From Neobacillus mesonae (GTDB taxonomy: Bacteria > Bacillota > Bacilli > Bacillales > Cytobacillaceae): a stretch of 64,000 nucleotides of DNA. Made by a program: the position numbers and the translations under genes. Location: positions 84,122 through 148,121 of the forward strand of contig NZ_JAMBNQ010000009.1 of the NCBI RefSeq assembly GCF_023715155.1. The letters run 5' to 3'. Position 1 is the stretch's first letter. Each line of letters opens with the position of its first letter. Positions 53,570 to 62,516 of this stretch are shown in pieces. The notes under the pieces were generated by a model. That model was not told the origin of the DNA, searched no databases, and was given only the letters and a program-made list of their open reading frames with translations.

Positions 53570-54979
53570 ATGCCAAATATGATTCTTTATATACTTTTTG
53601 CCATGGTTGCTATTATATTCTTCCTCTTTATCTTTATTCTATTTGGCTGGCGCTGGATTTTGAAAAAAGTGGTGAAAAAAGCGGGGACAATTATCTTAAC
53701 CGACAGCTATCAAGAAAACATCATGGAGTTAATGCCCGGACTCCGACATATGGGTATTCAAAATATGCTGGAAAATAGCTTGCGCGCGGCATCGGGTGAC
53801 GTTCTGCACCGCCCGCTGGGTTCCTCAAAAAAGTGGCCGCATTTGGATTCGATTACCTTTATTCCCGCCCAGACATCTCCGTTTCCTGTTGACGGTGATG
53901 TGGAAGTAGATGTGCAGGTCACAATTGGACCAAATGCCAAAAAGCCAATGCAGATTAAAATTCCTCTGATGATCAGCGGGATGGCCTATGGTATTGCTTT
54001 AAGCGAAGAAGTCAGGCTTTCTTTGGCACAGGCGGCCAGTAATGCAGGAACGGCTATTAATTCTGGTGAAGGCGGTGTTTTACCAGAGGAACTGGAGAAA
54101 GCGGGAAAGTATATTCTGCAATGTGCCAAAACGGAATGGTCGAAGGAAGAACATTTGATTAAGCAGGCAGATATGATTGAAATCAAGCTGGGACAGGGTG
54201 CTCTTTTTGGGACAGGCACAAGGATTTCACCGCAAAATTTAACTGGACGTGCCCGGTCCATTATGGGTTTGAAAGAAAATGAAGAGGCTGTCATTTATGA
54301 CAACTTTTTTGAAAATCAGACCATACAGGATTTAAAGGAACTGACCGACCAGCTTCGTTCCATGACAGGCGGTGTGCCCATTGGCGTAAAAATGGGAGCG
54401 GGAGGAAAGATTGAAGAGGACATTGATCATCTCATTGAAATGGGGGTGGACTTTATCGCAATTGACGGCGGTCAGGCGGCAACCCTCGGCGCCCCGCCCA
54501 TTCTGTCAGATGATATGGGAATCCCAACACTGCATGCCATTGTCCGGGCAGTAAACCATTTGGAAAAAAGAAATAGGCGGGATCAAATCAGTTTAATTGC
54601 CTCAGGCGGACTGACAGTGCCAGGTCATTTTTTGAAAATGCTGGCTTTAGGGGCGGATGCGGTCTATGTTGGTTCTGCTCTATTATTTACTGTTGCCCAT
54701 AGCCAGACATTAAAAGCAATGCCGTTTGAACCGCCAACACAGGTTGTTTGGAATCAGGGGAAATATAAGGATCAATTTAAGCAGGAGGAAGGGGCGCAAT
54801 CAGCTGAAAAGTTTTTAACCGCCAGCGTCGAGGAAATGAAAATGGCCATACGAGCCATGGGAAAACGCTCGTTAAAAGAACTGTCCAAACAGGATTTGGT
54901 CTCTTATGACGAACTGACGGCGAGAATGGCTGGTATTCCTTTTTCCTTTGAACCTTTGAAGGATGAACAACAGGAATAA
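53570..54979 (+). CDS. FMN-binding glutamate synthase family protein (YerD-like)
   Basis: 469 residues. An N-terminal membrane helix (about 4-30) precedes a GltB-type alpha/beta barrel. SGMAYGIALSEEVRLSLAQA, TAINSGEGG, GVKMGAGGKIEEDI and AIDGGQAATLGAP form the FMN site. No glutaminase domain or clear [3Fe-4S] Cys cluster of full glutamate synthase is present, so its reaction is uncertain. Membrane-tethered oxidoreductase of the YerD type. GGAGAAG precedes the ATG. Confidence 0.83.
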   Translation: MPNMILYILFAMVAIIFFLFIFILFGWRWILKKVVKKAGTIILTDSYQENIMELMPGLRHMGIQNMLENSLRAASGDVLHRPLGSSKKWPHLDSITFIPAQTSPFPVDGDVEVDVQVTIGPNAKKPMQIKIPLMISGMAYGIALSEEVRLSLAQAASNAGTAINSGEGGVLPEELEKAGKYILQCAKTEWSKEEHLIKQADMIEIKLGQGALFGTGTRISPQNLTGRARSIMGLKENEEAVIYDNFFENQTIQDLKELTDQLRSMTGGVPIGVKMGAGGKIEEDIDHLIEMGVDFIAIDGGQAATLGAPPILSDDMGIPTLHAIVRAVNHLEKRNRRDQISLIASGGLTVPGHFLKMLALGADAVYVGSALLFTVAHSQTLKAMPFEPPTQVVWNQGKYKDQFKQEEGAQSAEKFLTASVEEMKMAIRAMGKRSLKELSKQDLVSYDELTARMAGIPFSFEPLKDEQQE

Positions 54980-55104
54980 CAGGAACAAGGTGGTACAGCG
55001 GAGCAAATCTCCGCTGTATTAAAAAAAAAATTAATATCGAGTTCTCATCTAGGTTTAATCATAATGGAAACGTTTTATTATTGTAAAATATTATTTTCTG
55101 ATGA

Positions 55105-55133
55105 TTGACAAAATACATATAGGTTAGTATATT
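55105..55133 (+). promoter_or_regulatory. promoter of the metNIQ transcript
   Basis: TTGACA (55105-55110), a 17-bp spacer and TATATT (55128-55133), about 30 bases before the aptamer. Confidence 0.82.
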
Positions 55134-55162
55134 TGTACTATCCTAAATAAACTTTTAAAAAA

Positions 55163-55266
55163 GCTTATCCAGAGTGACCGAGGGACATGGCCCTATGACG
55201 TCCGGCAACCCCCTGTCTTGGGAAGGTGCCAATTCCTGCAGAATGACTTTCATTCTGAAAGATAAG
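55163..55266 (+). promoter_or_regulatory. SAM-I (S-box) riboswitch aptamer
   Basis: CTTATCCAGAGTGACCGAGG, then GGCCCTATGACGTCCGGCAACC, GAAGGTGCCAATTCC and the closing GAAAGATAAG match the S-box consensus (P1 CTTATC/GATAAG, K-turn, pseudoknot CGGCAACC). SAM binding should favour the terminator that follows and switch off methionine uptake. Confidence 0.95.
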
Positions 55267-55290
55267 TCGAAATAACCGTTCGTATTTCGA

Positions 55291-55322
55291 TGCCCCTTTC
55301 AGTTGAAAGGGGCTGTTTTTTT
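55291..55322 (+). terminator. riboswitch-controlled terminator before metN
   Basis: GCCCCTTTCA pairs with TGAAAGGGGC, followed by T-run. Confidence 0.92.
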
Positions 55323-55372
55323 GTCGAAAAAAGTAGAAACGGTGAAGCTGACTTAGAAAAGGAGGCATGAAC

Positions 55373-56386
55373 ATGATTGAAATTCGTAATCTTACGAAAA
55401 TATATAAAACAAAGCGCGGCACGGTGAAAGGTGTCGATGATGTTTCCTTGACCATTCAAAAAGGTGAAATCTATGGAATCGTCGGCTATTCCGGCGCCGG
55501 CAAAAGCTCGCTTCTAAGATGCATCAATTTACTGGAGCGGCCTTCATCAGGAACGATTATGGTGGATGGAACAGACCTTACCTCGCTGAAAGGTGAGAAC
55601 TTGCGCCTGGCACGGTTGAAGATTGGAATGATTTTTCAACATTTCTACTTAATCAGCCAAAAGACAGTCTATGAAAATATTGCTTTTTCCTTAAAAGCAG
55701 CAAGCTGTCCAAAGGAGCAAATCAAGCAGCGGGTGGAAGAATTACTGGAAACAGTAGGACTTACTGACAAACGGGATGTGTACCCGGCACAGCTTAGCGG
55801 CGGACAGAAGCAGAGGGTCGGAATCGCGAGGGCACTGGCGAATAACCCAAAGGTGCTGTTATGTGATGAAGCGACCTCTGCCCTTGACCCGACAACAACC
55901 AAGTCGATTCTCAATCTGTTAAAAAAGATTAATAGGGAACTGGACATTACGATTGTTCTCATCACTCATGAGATGGATGTCGTCAAGGAAATCTGCCACC
56001 GCATGGCGATTATGCAAGATGGAAAGGTCATTGAAGAGGGTCCCGTTTATGACATTTTTGCCAGCCCCGAAGCAGCACTGACAAAAGAATTTATCGAAAG
56101 TGTTGTTTCCTTTGAAGTGCCTGATGCGATTTTGAAAACATGCGAGGGTCCCATCATTAAGGTTATGTTCAAGGGGCAGGTGGCAGGTGAAGGAGTCATT
56201 TCCGATATGCTTCAGCAATTCCATGTCAAAGGAAATTTCCTTCATGGTTCCATTGAATATATTCAGGAATTGCCGCTTGGCATCTTTATTATGGAACTGA
56301 AGGGGCAGAAGGATGAAGTGGACAAGGCGCTTCAGTATATCGAAGACCGGGCAGCACAGGTGGAGGTGATCCGTGATGGGCTTTGA
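55373..56386 (+). CDS. metN: methionine ABC transporter ATP-binding protein MetN
   Basis: A 337-residue ABC ATPase. Walker A GYSGAGKSS, signature LSGGQKQRVGIARAL, Walker B VLLCDEATSALD and a C-terminal NIL (ACT-like) regulatory domain of about 90 residues are present. ATG at 55373 is preferred since AAAGGAGG lies 7 bases before it; the in-frame ATG at 55367 is too close. It energises methionine uptake. The end overlaps metI by 11 bases. Confidence 0.95.
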   Translation: MIEIRNLTKIYKTKRGTVKGVDDVSLTIQKGEIYGIVGYSGAGKSSLLRCINLLERPSSGTIMVDGTDLTSLKGENLRLARLKIGMIFQHFYLISQKTVYENIAFSLKAASCPKEQIKQRVEELLETVGLTDKRDVYPAQLSGGQKQRVGIARALANNPKVLLCDEATSALDPTTTKSILNLLKKINRELDITIVLITHEMDVVKEICHRMAIMQDGKVIEEGPVYDIFASPEAALTKEFIESVVSFEVPDAILKTCEGPIIKVMFKGQVAGEGVISDMLQQFHVKGNFLHGSIEYIQELPLGIFIMELKGQKDEVDKALQYIEDRAAQVEVIRDGL

Positions 56387-57050
56387 TTTTCAACATCTTA
56401 TTGAGCTGATTCCTGATATTAATACGGCCTTTTTGCAAACCATTTATATGATTGCTATTTCACTCGCGATTGCCATCATCATTGGACTTCCGGTCGGCAT
56501 TTTATTGTATGTCACGGATAAGGGGTTATTTTTACAAAATCGTTTGGTTCAGGTAGTGATGGGGTTTGTCGTTAACCTCATCCGTTCCATTCCATTTATT
56601 ATCTTGTTAGTTGCCCTCATTCCATTGACCAATCTTATTGTCGGGACCACAATTGGACCGACTGCTGCGAGTGTATCGCTTTCCGTTGCGGCCATTCCAT
56701 TCTTTGCACGGATTGTCGAATCGGCTTTACGGGAGATTGATAAAGGAGTAATTGAGGCAGCCATCGCAGCAGGTGCCACCCCGTGGATGATTATCAAAGA
56801 TGTCCTGCTCCTGGAGGCAAGATCAGGGATTATCTCCGGTATTACTTTAACACTAATTAGTTTAATTGGTTTTTCAGCGATGGCCGGCACAGTCGGCGGC
56901 GGCGGAATCGGTGACTTAGCGATTCGCTTTGGCTACTACCGTTACGACAATACGATTATGATTGCCACGGTCATTATTTTAATTGTTTTAGTTCAGGTTG
57001 TTCAGCTTCTTGGTGATTTTATCGCCAAAGCTATTGATAAAAGAAAATAA
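56376..57050 (+). CDS. metI: methionine ABC transporter permease MetI
   Basis: 224 residues, five or six membrane helices, with the EAA loop IEAAIAAGATPWMIIKDVLL that contacts MetN. GGAGGTGA lies upstream of ATG 56376; an adjacent GTG at 56373 is possible. Methionine uptake permease. Confidence 0.93.
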   Translation: MGFDFQHLIELIPDINTAFLQTIYMIAISLAIAIIIGLPVGILLYVTDKGLFLQNRLVQVVMGFVVNLIRSIPFIILLVALIPLTNLIVGTTIGPTAASVSLSVAAIPFFARIVESALREIDKGVIEAAIAAGATPWMIIKDVLLLEARSGIISGITLTLISLIGFSAMAGTVGGGGIGDLAIRFGYYRYDNTIMIATVIILIVLVQVVQLLGDFIAKAIDKRK

Positions 57051-57067
57051 AAAAGGGGAAAAACATC

Positions 57068-57901
57068 ATGAAAAAATGGTTCTTATCATTGGTTTTAGTT
57101 TTAGTCGTGGGTGCATTAGCAGCTTGCGGCAGCAGTTCAGACAGCAAAGACAAAGCAGCAGGTACAGATTCCAAAACTATTAAACTTGGCGCAACAGCCG
57201 GTCCTTATAGTGATATGTTGAAAAAAGCAATAGTACCAGGATTGGAAGAGAAAGGGTACAAGGTTGAAATTGTGGAATTCAGTGACTATATCCAGCCAAA
57301 CAAAGCATTAGACAATGGCGATATTCAAGCAAACTTGTTCCAGCACACCATTTATCTTGAGAATTTTGCAAAACAAAACAATATGAAGCTTACACCTTTA
57401 ATTCAAGTTCCAACTGCACCAATGGGCATTTATTCAAAGAAATTTAAATCACTTGATGAAGTAAAAGACGGTGCAACTGTTACCCTTCCGAATGATCCGA
57501 CAAATGCGGCACGTGCATTAAATACGCTTCGTGATGAAGGGTTCATCACCATCAAAGAAGGCACAGATCCGCTGACCGTGTCAGAAAAAGATATTGCAGA
57601 AAACAAGAAAAACTTAAAATTCCAGCCAATCGAAGCCGGCCAGCTGCCACGTTCCGTTGACAGTGCCGACCTTGCCTGTGTCCCTGGAAACTTTGCATTA
57701 GCAGCAAAAATGAATCTGCTTGATGCATTGGCACTAGAAAACATGGATGATAAATACCGCAACATTGTCGCAGTCAAAACTGAAAACAAAGATTCACAAC
57801 TTGCCAAAGATATCAAAGCTGTAGTCGAATCTGACAACTTCGAAAAAGTGATCGACGACCAATTTAAAGGCTTCGGCAAGCCAACATGGATGACAAAATA
57901 A
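57068..57901 (+). CDS. metQ: methionine-binding lipoprotein MetQ
   Basis: A 277-residue NLPA-family lipoprotein. The signal ends at Cys20 (LAACGSS), followed by a Ser/Asp/Lys linker and the binding domain with TAGPYSDMLK, FSDYIQPNKALDNGDIQANL and FQH. It delivers methionine to MetNI. AAAAAGGGG precedes the ATG. Confidence 0.95.
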   Translation: MKKWFLSLVLVLVVGALAACGSSSDSKDKAAGTDSKTIKLGATAGPYSDMLKKAIVPGLEEKGYKVEIVEFSDYIQPNKALDNGDIQANLFQHTIYLENFAKQNNMKLTPLIQVPTAPMGIYSKKFKSLDEVKDGATVTLPNDPTNAARALNTLRDEGFITIKEGTDPLTVSEKDIAENKKNLKFQPIEAGQLPRSVDSADLACVPGNFALAAKMNLLDALALENMDDKYRNIVAVKTENKDSQLAKDIKAVVESDNFEKVIDDQFKGFGKPTWMTK

Positions 57902-58000
57902 AAGGAAACAGGGGATGAGTTCCCCGCCGAAGGGTCAGTTCCCCAAAGCTTAAAAGCGGAAGGGACTGAACCTTAAATACATAGAAAAGAGTGATGGAGC

Positions 58001-59095
58001 ATGGAGACCTTTTCTGTTCACGGAGCGCCAAGTGAATATATCCTGCAAGAAGGTAGTTTAGATAGTTTGGAATCAAGGCTGCAGGAACGCGGCTTTCAAA
58101 AAGTATTAATTGTCCATGGGGAAAAATCATGGGCGGCCGCGAAGCCGTTCTTTCCGTCCTTTCATTCAGTGGTTATAGAAGAATACACCTATTCTGGTGA
58201 ATGTTCATTAGAGGAAATTGAGGAACTGGCGGAGCTTGTGAAGGGCAAGTCATTTGATGCCCTGATTGGGGTTGGCGGCGGAAAAGTCCTTGACCTTGTT
58301 AAGGCAGCCAGCCATTTTACCGGGAAGCCGCATGTTCTGATACCGACCCTTGCCTCAAACTGCTCGCCATGGACACCGTTAAGCGTCATTTATGATGAGG
58401 CTGGTGCATTCATTCGGTATGATGTTTTTCCTGTCAGTGCCAGCCTTGTCCTAATTGAGCCGCGAATCTTACTTACTGCCCCCCAGAGCATGCTGATTGC
58501 CGGGATTGGCGACACACTTGCAAAATGGTATGAAGCGGATGTCCAAATGGCGGTGATTGAGAATAAACCAGTGGCATTAATGCTCTCACACTATACAGCA
58601 AGACAATGTAAAGACCTGCTGTTACAACATTCTGAAGGTGCAATATCAGCTGCTAAATCTGGGAGTTTAAATGATGACTTCATAAAGGTCGCCGAAACAA
58701 TCATCATGCTTGGCGGCATGGTCGGCGGCTTTGGTGATCATTACGGGCGGATTGCCGGAGCCCATTCGATTCATAACGGTTTGACGATATTGGAAGAAAC
58801 ACACCATGCCCTGCACGGGGAGAAAGTAGCGTATGGGATACTGGTTCAGCTGGTGCTGGAAGACAAGTGGAAGGAAATTGAACAGCTTATCCCATTTTAC
58901 CAGCAGCTTGGCCTGCCGCAATCCCTCGCAGGTTTGGGTGTTACACAAATCAATGAAGAGGTTTTCGCGCAAATAGCAGTAAAATCAACGGTTCCTGAGG
59001 AATCTATCCATGTAATGCCGATTGGAGACATCATATCAGACCAAGTCAGCACTGCCATTGCTGCTTTGGAGAGGAAGTATGGGAACTTTAAATAA
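58001..59095 (+). CDS. iron-containing alcohol dehydrogenase family (GldA/HcxA-like)
   Basis: A 364-residue group III dehydrogenase. The NAD loop GVGGGKVLDLVKA and the metal ligands Asp171 (GIGDTLAKW), His255 (AGAHSIHNG) and His272 (ALHGEK) are intact. It resembles glycerol dehydrogenase, and more in length the E. coli YbdH/HcxA hydroxycarboxylate dehydrogenase. It lies 99 bases after metQ with no clear terminator between, so it may be under the S-box and act on a methionine-derived 2-oxoacid; this is inference. Confidence 0.78.
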   Translation: METFSVHGAPSEYILQEGSLDSLESRLQERGFQKVLIVHGEKSWAAAKPFFPSFHSVVIEEYTYSGECSLEEIEELAELVKGKSFDALIGVGGGKVLDLVKAASHFTGKPHVLIPTLASNCSPWTPLSVIYDEAGAFIRYDVFPVSASLVLIEPRILLTAPQSMLIAGIGDTLAKWYEADVQMAVIENKPVALMLSHYTARQCKDLLLQHSEGAISAAKSGSLNDDFIKVAETIIMLGGMVGGFGDHYGRIAGAHSIHNGLTILEETHHALHGEKVAYGILVQLVLEDKWKEIEQLIPFYQQLGLPQSLAGLGVTQINEEVFAQIAVKSTVPEESIHVMPIGDIISDQVSTAIAALERKYGNFK

Positions 59096-59160
59096 TGGGT
59101 TAGTTTTATTTCCCTTAAAGGGGAAAAATAAAACTTAGCGGGCAGCTGGAATGAGTTCTA

Positions 59161-59420
59161 GCTGCCCGAAATTGTGAAAGGGGAAGCAGTTGGGTCAAGT
59201 AGAATGGGTCAAGCTGCCCGAAATCATGAAAGGGGAAGCAATTGGGTCAAGTAGAATGGGTCAAGCTGCCCGAAATCATGAAAGGGGAAGCAATTGGGTC
59301 AAGTAGCCGACGTCTAGCAACCCAAAATCATGAAAGGTAAAGCAGTTGGGTCAAGCAGACCGCATAGATGCCGAAATTTGATGGAAAAATAATTCGGCCA
59401 AGCAATATCGCCCAACCGAA
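59161..59420. repeat. 52-bp-period GCTGCCCGAAAT array
   Basis: GCTGCCCGAAAT...ATGAAAGGGGAAGC starts at 59161, 59213 and 59265, with a degenerate GCAACCCAAAATCATGAAAGG at 59317 and a weaker copy near 59368. The first steps are exactly 52 bp. Units share TTGGGTCAAGTAG. Non-coding, between convergent genes. Confidence 0.85.
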
Positions 59421-59426
59421 TTCTCA

Positions 59427-60140
59427 TCATTCTAAAATAGAATATCCACGCAGCACATCCATTAACTCCGACAATTCCGTAATTACTGCCAGTGGCTTGT
59501 CATCTGTATCCGGCTTCCGGCCGCGGTAATTAAACCAGACAGCATTCCATCCGGCAGCAAGCGATCCAACAACATCATTTTCCCAGGAATCCCCAACATA
59601 GATCAGGTTTTCCCCGTGATGGCCGACTTTCTCGGAAGCCGTATGAAAAATCTCCGGATTTGGTTTAGCGACACCGACCTCGTCCGAGATAAAAATAAGG
59701 TCTTCTGAGATAAACTGTGTCAGTCCCAGACGATCAATCTTATTCCGCTGATGGGACACAGGCCCATTGGTGATAATCCCTAGTTCCATTCCATTATGCC
59801 GTAATCTATGAAAAAGCTCCGGAACATCCGAGAATAGTCGTAAATGCTTCAAGTTATATTCATAGGTTTTTTGAAAAAGTCTTGCTTCCTCTTCCGAAAT
59901 GGTGCAGCCAAAACTCTCCAAAGTCAACATAATCCTTTTGATTCTCATACTCTCCAATGACATCTTCCTGCTGGAATAGTCCACCCATAAAAGATCCGAG
60001 TAGTGTCTAAACCGTTTATAGATCGTGTCATCAGGCAATGCTTCAAGGGTTTGAAATGTTTCCCTGATTGTGTGCATGAAAGGTGCCTGATGGTCATGCA
60101 ATGTATCATCCAAATCAAAGAAAATCGCTTTTATCTTCAT
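59427..60140 (-). CDS. HAD family hydrolase (YjjG/YfnB-like)
   Basis: 237 residues. Motif I FFDLDDTLHD (Asp9, Asp11), motif II ITNGP, motif III Lys and motif IV YVGDSWENDVVG are complete, with a helical type-1 cap. It dephosphorylates small metabolites or nucleotides; YjjG-type enzymes act on pyrimidine nucleotides. Substrate not determined. Confidence 0.88.
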   Translation of the reverse strand: MKIKAIFFDLDDTLHDHQAPFMHTIRETFQTLEALPDDTIYKRFRHYSDLLWVDYSSRKMSLESMRIKRIMLTLESFGCTISEEEARLFQKTYEYNLKHLRLFSDVPELFHRLRHNGMELGIITNGPVSHQRNKIDRLGLTQFISEDLIFISDEVGVAKPNPEIFHTASEKVGHHGENLIYVGDSWENDVVGSLAAGWNAVWFNYRGRKPDTDDKPLAVITELSELMDVLRGYSILE

Positions 60141-60217
60141 TACTAAATCCTTTCCAAAACAAAATACTATCTATATTATAGTCTATTTATAGTAAAAGGA
60201 GGGGGCAATACATTCTA

Positions 60218-60247
60218 TTGACTCTTTTTAAAAACTGCTATTATAAT
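60218..60247 (+). promoter_or_regulatory. promoter of the DUF62 gene
   Basis: TTGACT (60218-60223) and TATAAT (60242-60247) with an 18-bp spacer. This places the start near 60254 and a leader of about 165 nt before the ORF. Confidence 0.7.
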
Positions 60248-60253
60248 TTGATT

Positions 60254-60366
60254 TAATTTTCAAACTTTATATGAATGATGTTCATAAAAGGCTGGTACGG
60301 CAGGAATAAGATAAACCACGTCCTTATTTATTTTAAAAAAATAGATAGGGACGTGGTTTTTTTAGC
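60254..60366 (+). promoter_or_regulatory. structured leader ending in a terminator, possible attenuator
   Basis: After a TATGAA/TTCATA hairpin and a short segment GGCTGGTACGGCAGGAATAA comes CCACGTCC paired with GGACGTGG and seven T (60315-60366), all upstream of the ORF. An intrinsic terminator inside a leader suggests conditional read-through. I do not recognise a known riboswitch class. Confidence 0.5.
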
Positions 60367-60419
60367 TTTTTTAACCAAAATAAATGACAAGAACAGATAA
60401 AAATGGGGAGGTACATGTA

Positions 60420-61277
60420 ATGAATAACAATCTCGTACTGCAAACCGATTTTGGATTAAGTGACGGAGCCGTCAGTGCCATGTATGGTGTGGCGATTGCC
60501 GTCCAACCTGATATTCGGATTTTCAATTTAACCCATGATATTCCGAAGTTTAATATTTGGGAAGGTTCTTACCGGTTATACCAAACGGTTCCCTACTGGC
60601 CGGAGGGAACCGTGTTTGTATCTGTTGTTGACCCGGGTGTTGGTTCTGAAAGACGGAGTATTGTAGCAAAAACGGCCCAGAACCAATACATCGTCACTCC
60701 TGATAATGGTACGCTGACACATATTCATGACAGTATCGGCATTACGGAAGTCAGAATCATTGATGAAAACGTCAATCGTCTTCCGCGTTCGGGTGAATCC
60801 TATACTTTCCATGGCCGGGATGTGTATGCTTATACGGGTGCCAGGCTTGCCTCCAATATCATTACGTTTGAAGAAGCAGGCCCAGAAGTACCGGTTGATT
60901 CCATCGTTCAGCTGCCGAAGCCTGAACCTATTATGAACAATGGAGTCCTCCATGGGAATATTGATATTTTAGATATCCGGTTCGGCAATTTGTGGACCAA
61001 TATTGACCGCTCGCTTTTCAAAGACTTATCAGCTGAGTATGGTGATTCATTTGAGGTAACTATTGAGCACGAAACCCGCCATGTCTATAAGAACATCATG
61101 ACGTTCTGCCGGACATTTGCTGATATTCAGCTAGGTGAACCGCTTCTTTATGTGAATTCACTTAATAAAATCGGAGCCGCTATTAACCAAGGCTCCTTTG
61201 CTGAGGATTATCATGTCAAAGCCGGGGCATCGTGGAAAGTCTCAATCCGCAAGATGCTGAAAACCCAGGGAAGTTAA
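60420..61277 (+). CDS. SAM hydroxide adenosyltransferase (DUF62 family)
   Basis: A 285-residue member of the fluorinase/chlorinase-like fold. LQTDFGLSDGAVSAMYGVAI carries the Asp of the triad, FVSVVDPGVGSERRSIV the signature, and TFHGRDVYAY the Arg-His pair. Most bacterial members hydrolyse S-adenosylmethionine to adenosine and methionine using water, not halide. ATG at 60420 with GGGGAGGT upstream is chosen over an earlier in-frame ATG. Preceded by an attenuator-like leader. Confidence 0.85.
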   Translation: MNNNLVLQTDFGLSDGAVSAMYGVAIAVQPDIRIFNLTHDIPKFNIWEGSYRLYQTVPYWPEGTVFVSVVDPGVGSERRSIVAKTAQNQYIVTPDNGTLTHIHDSIGITEVRIIDENVNRLPRSGESYTFHGRDVYAYTGARLASNIITFEEAGPEVPVDSIVQLPKPEPIMNNGVLHGNIDILDIRFGNLWTNIDRSLFKDLSAEYGDSFEVTIEHETRHVYKNIMTFCRTFADIQLGEPLLYVNSLNKIGAAINQGSFAEDYHVKAGASWKVSIRKMLKTQGS

Positions 61278-61287
61278 TTAGAGAATG

Positions 61288-61320
61288 AAAGCACAGTGAC
61301 AAGGTCCTGTGCTTTTTTTG
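61288..61320 (+). terminator. terminator after the DUF62 gene
   Basis: AAAGCACAG pairs with CTGTGCTTT, then T-run. Confidence 0.9.
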
Positions 61321-61439
61321 GACTTGAAAGACTAAGTTGAAGAATATAAATAATTCTACCTTTACATTTATCTTTATTTTAAATAGTATTAATTCAAGAT
61401 AAGTGAATGATTCAAGGAAAAAGAAAGGGGCAAATCCAT

Positions 61440-62285
61440 ATGGAACATTTCCACCAAAAACCAACAATATATGTCGGTGAGGTTACGATAAAAGTAAAGA
61501 ACCTTGATTATGCGTTAACGTTTTATCAAAATATCATCGGGCTTAAAGTCTTGGAAAAAACAGACCATCAAGCCGTTTTAACGACAGATGGCCAAACACC
61601 ATTGCTTACACTTGAACAGCCAGACAATGCCGCTTCAAAAGAGGCACGAACAGCAGGGCTTTACCATTTTGCTATTTTACTTCCTTCGCGGGCTGATTTA
61701 TCAGTTTTCTTACGGCATTTGCTTCAAACGGGGTATCCGCTTGGAGCGGCAGACCATTTGGTGAGCGAAGCCCTTTATTTAAATGATCCGGATGGAAACG
61801 GGATTGAAGTGTATCGTGACCGGCCATCAAGTGAATGGGTATGGAAAAATGGCTTGGTCGAGATGGCAACTGAGCAGCTGGATGCAGAGGGAATTCTGGG
61901 AGCGAGTCATGCGGAATGGAGCGGGCTGCCAGAGGGAACGGTAATGGGACATATTCATCTCCATGTCGGCGATTTACAAAAAGCAGAGGAATTTTACACG
62001 AAAGGACTTGGCTTTAACGTTGTCAGCTACTACCCTCAAGCTGTTTTCATGTCGACCGGCGGTTATCATCATCACATCGCCATCAATACCTGGCAGGGAG
62101 CCGGGGCCAAGACACCGGCGGAAAACAGTGTCGGCCTAAAATGGTACACACTTGTCTATCCAGATGAGGCCGAAAGAGAAAATGTAATCAAAAACCTTCA
62201 GGAATTAGGCGCACCCGTACAGAAGGAAGCCGATTTTTATACAACCAGTGACCCGTCAGGAAATCAAATCCGGCTGGTTATCTAA
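61440..62285 (+). CDS. VOC family protein (catechol-2,3-dioxygenase-like)
   Basis: 281 residues with two glyoxalase/bleomycin-type domains (about 8-125 and 170-281). Metal ligands are plausible at His (HIHLHVGD) and Glu (GNGIEVYRD), and YHHHIAIN lies in the second domain. It resembles B. subtilis CatE, a catechol 2,3-dioxygenase, in length and layout. ATG at 61440 follows AAAGGGG; the frame opens earlier at 61407 without a site. Confidence 0.82.
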   Translation: MEHFHQKPTIYVGEVTIKVKNLDYALTFYQNIIGLKVLEKTDHQAVLTTDGQTPLLTLEQPDNAASKEARTAGLYHFAILLPSRADLSVFLRHLLQTGYPLGAADHLVSEALYLNDPDGNGIEVYRDRPSSEWVWKNGLVEMATEQLDAEGILGASHAEWSGLPEGTVMGHIHLHVGDLQKAEEFYTKGLGFNVVSYYPQAVFMSTGGYHHHIAINTWQGAGAKTPAENSVGLKWYTLVYPDEAERENVIKNLQELGAPVQKEADFYTTSDPSGNQIRLVI

Positions 62286-62337
62286 TGTAGAAAATGACCC
62301 CTTTATAAGGCTGAATTAAGAATAAAAAAGGCTAAAG

Positions 62338-62442
62338 ATGCGGCGGATGCTTACCAATCACATAAGTTTAAAGCAACTATTGAAGGAACATACCAAGAAT
62401 GATGACTGGTTCATCCAAGATAAATTTAGATACTATCGATAG
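62338..62442 (+). CDS. possible 34-residue basic ORF
   Basis: ATG to TAG, encoding a basic peptide (MRRMLTNHISLKQLLKEHTK, then NDDWFIQDKFRYYR). No good ribosome site and no family recognised. It lies between the VOC gene and a terminator. Could be a gene relic or chance. Confidence 0.25.
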   Translation: MRRMLTNHISLKQLLKEHTKNDDWFIQDKFRYYR

Positions 62443-62498
62443 CCTGCCGGGCATATGCTGGTGAATGAAATGACCAGTGTGCCCTGCAGGCCTTTTTA
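62442..62498 (+). terminator. long terminator hairpin just before the M20 gene
   Basis: GCCTGC and GGGCATATGCTGGT pair with ACCAGTGTGCCC and GCAGGC, then TTTTT. It ends only about 19 bases before the M20 start. Confidence 0.82.
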
Positions 62499-62516
62499 AA
62501 AAAGGAGGAGAATCAA

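Noticed and set aside
57430..57879. 149-codon reverse-strand ORF
   Set aside because: Antisense of metQ; shadow frame.
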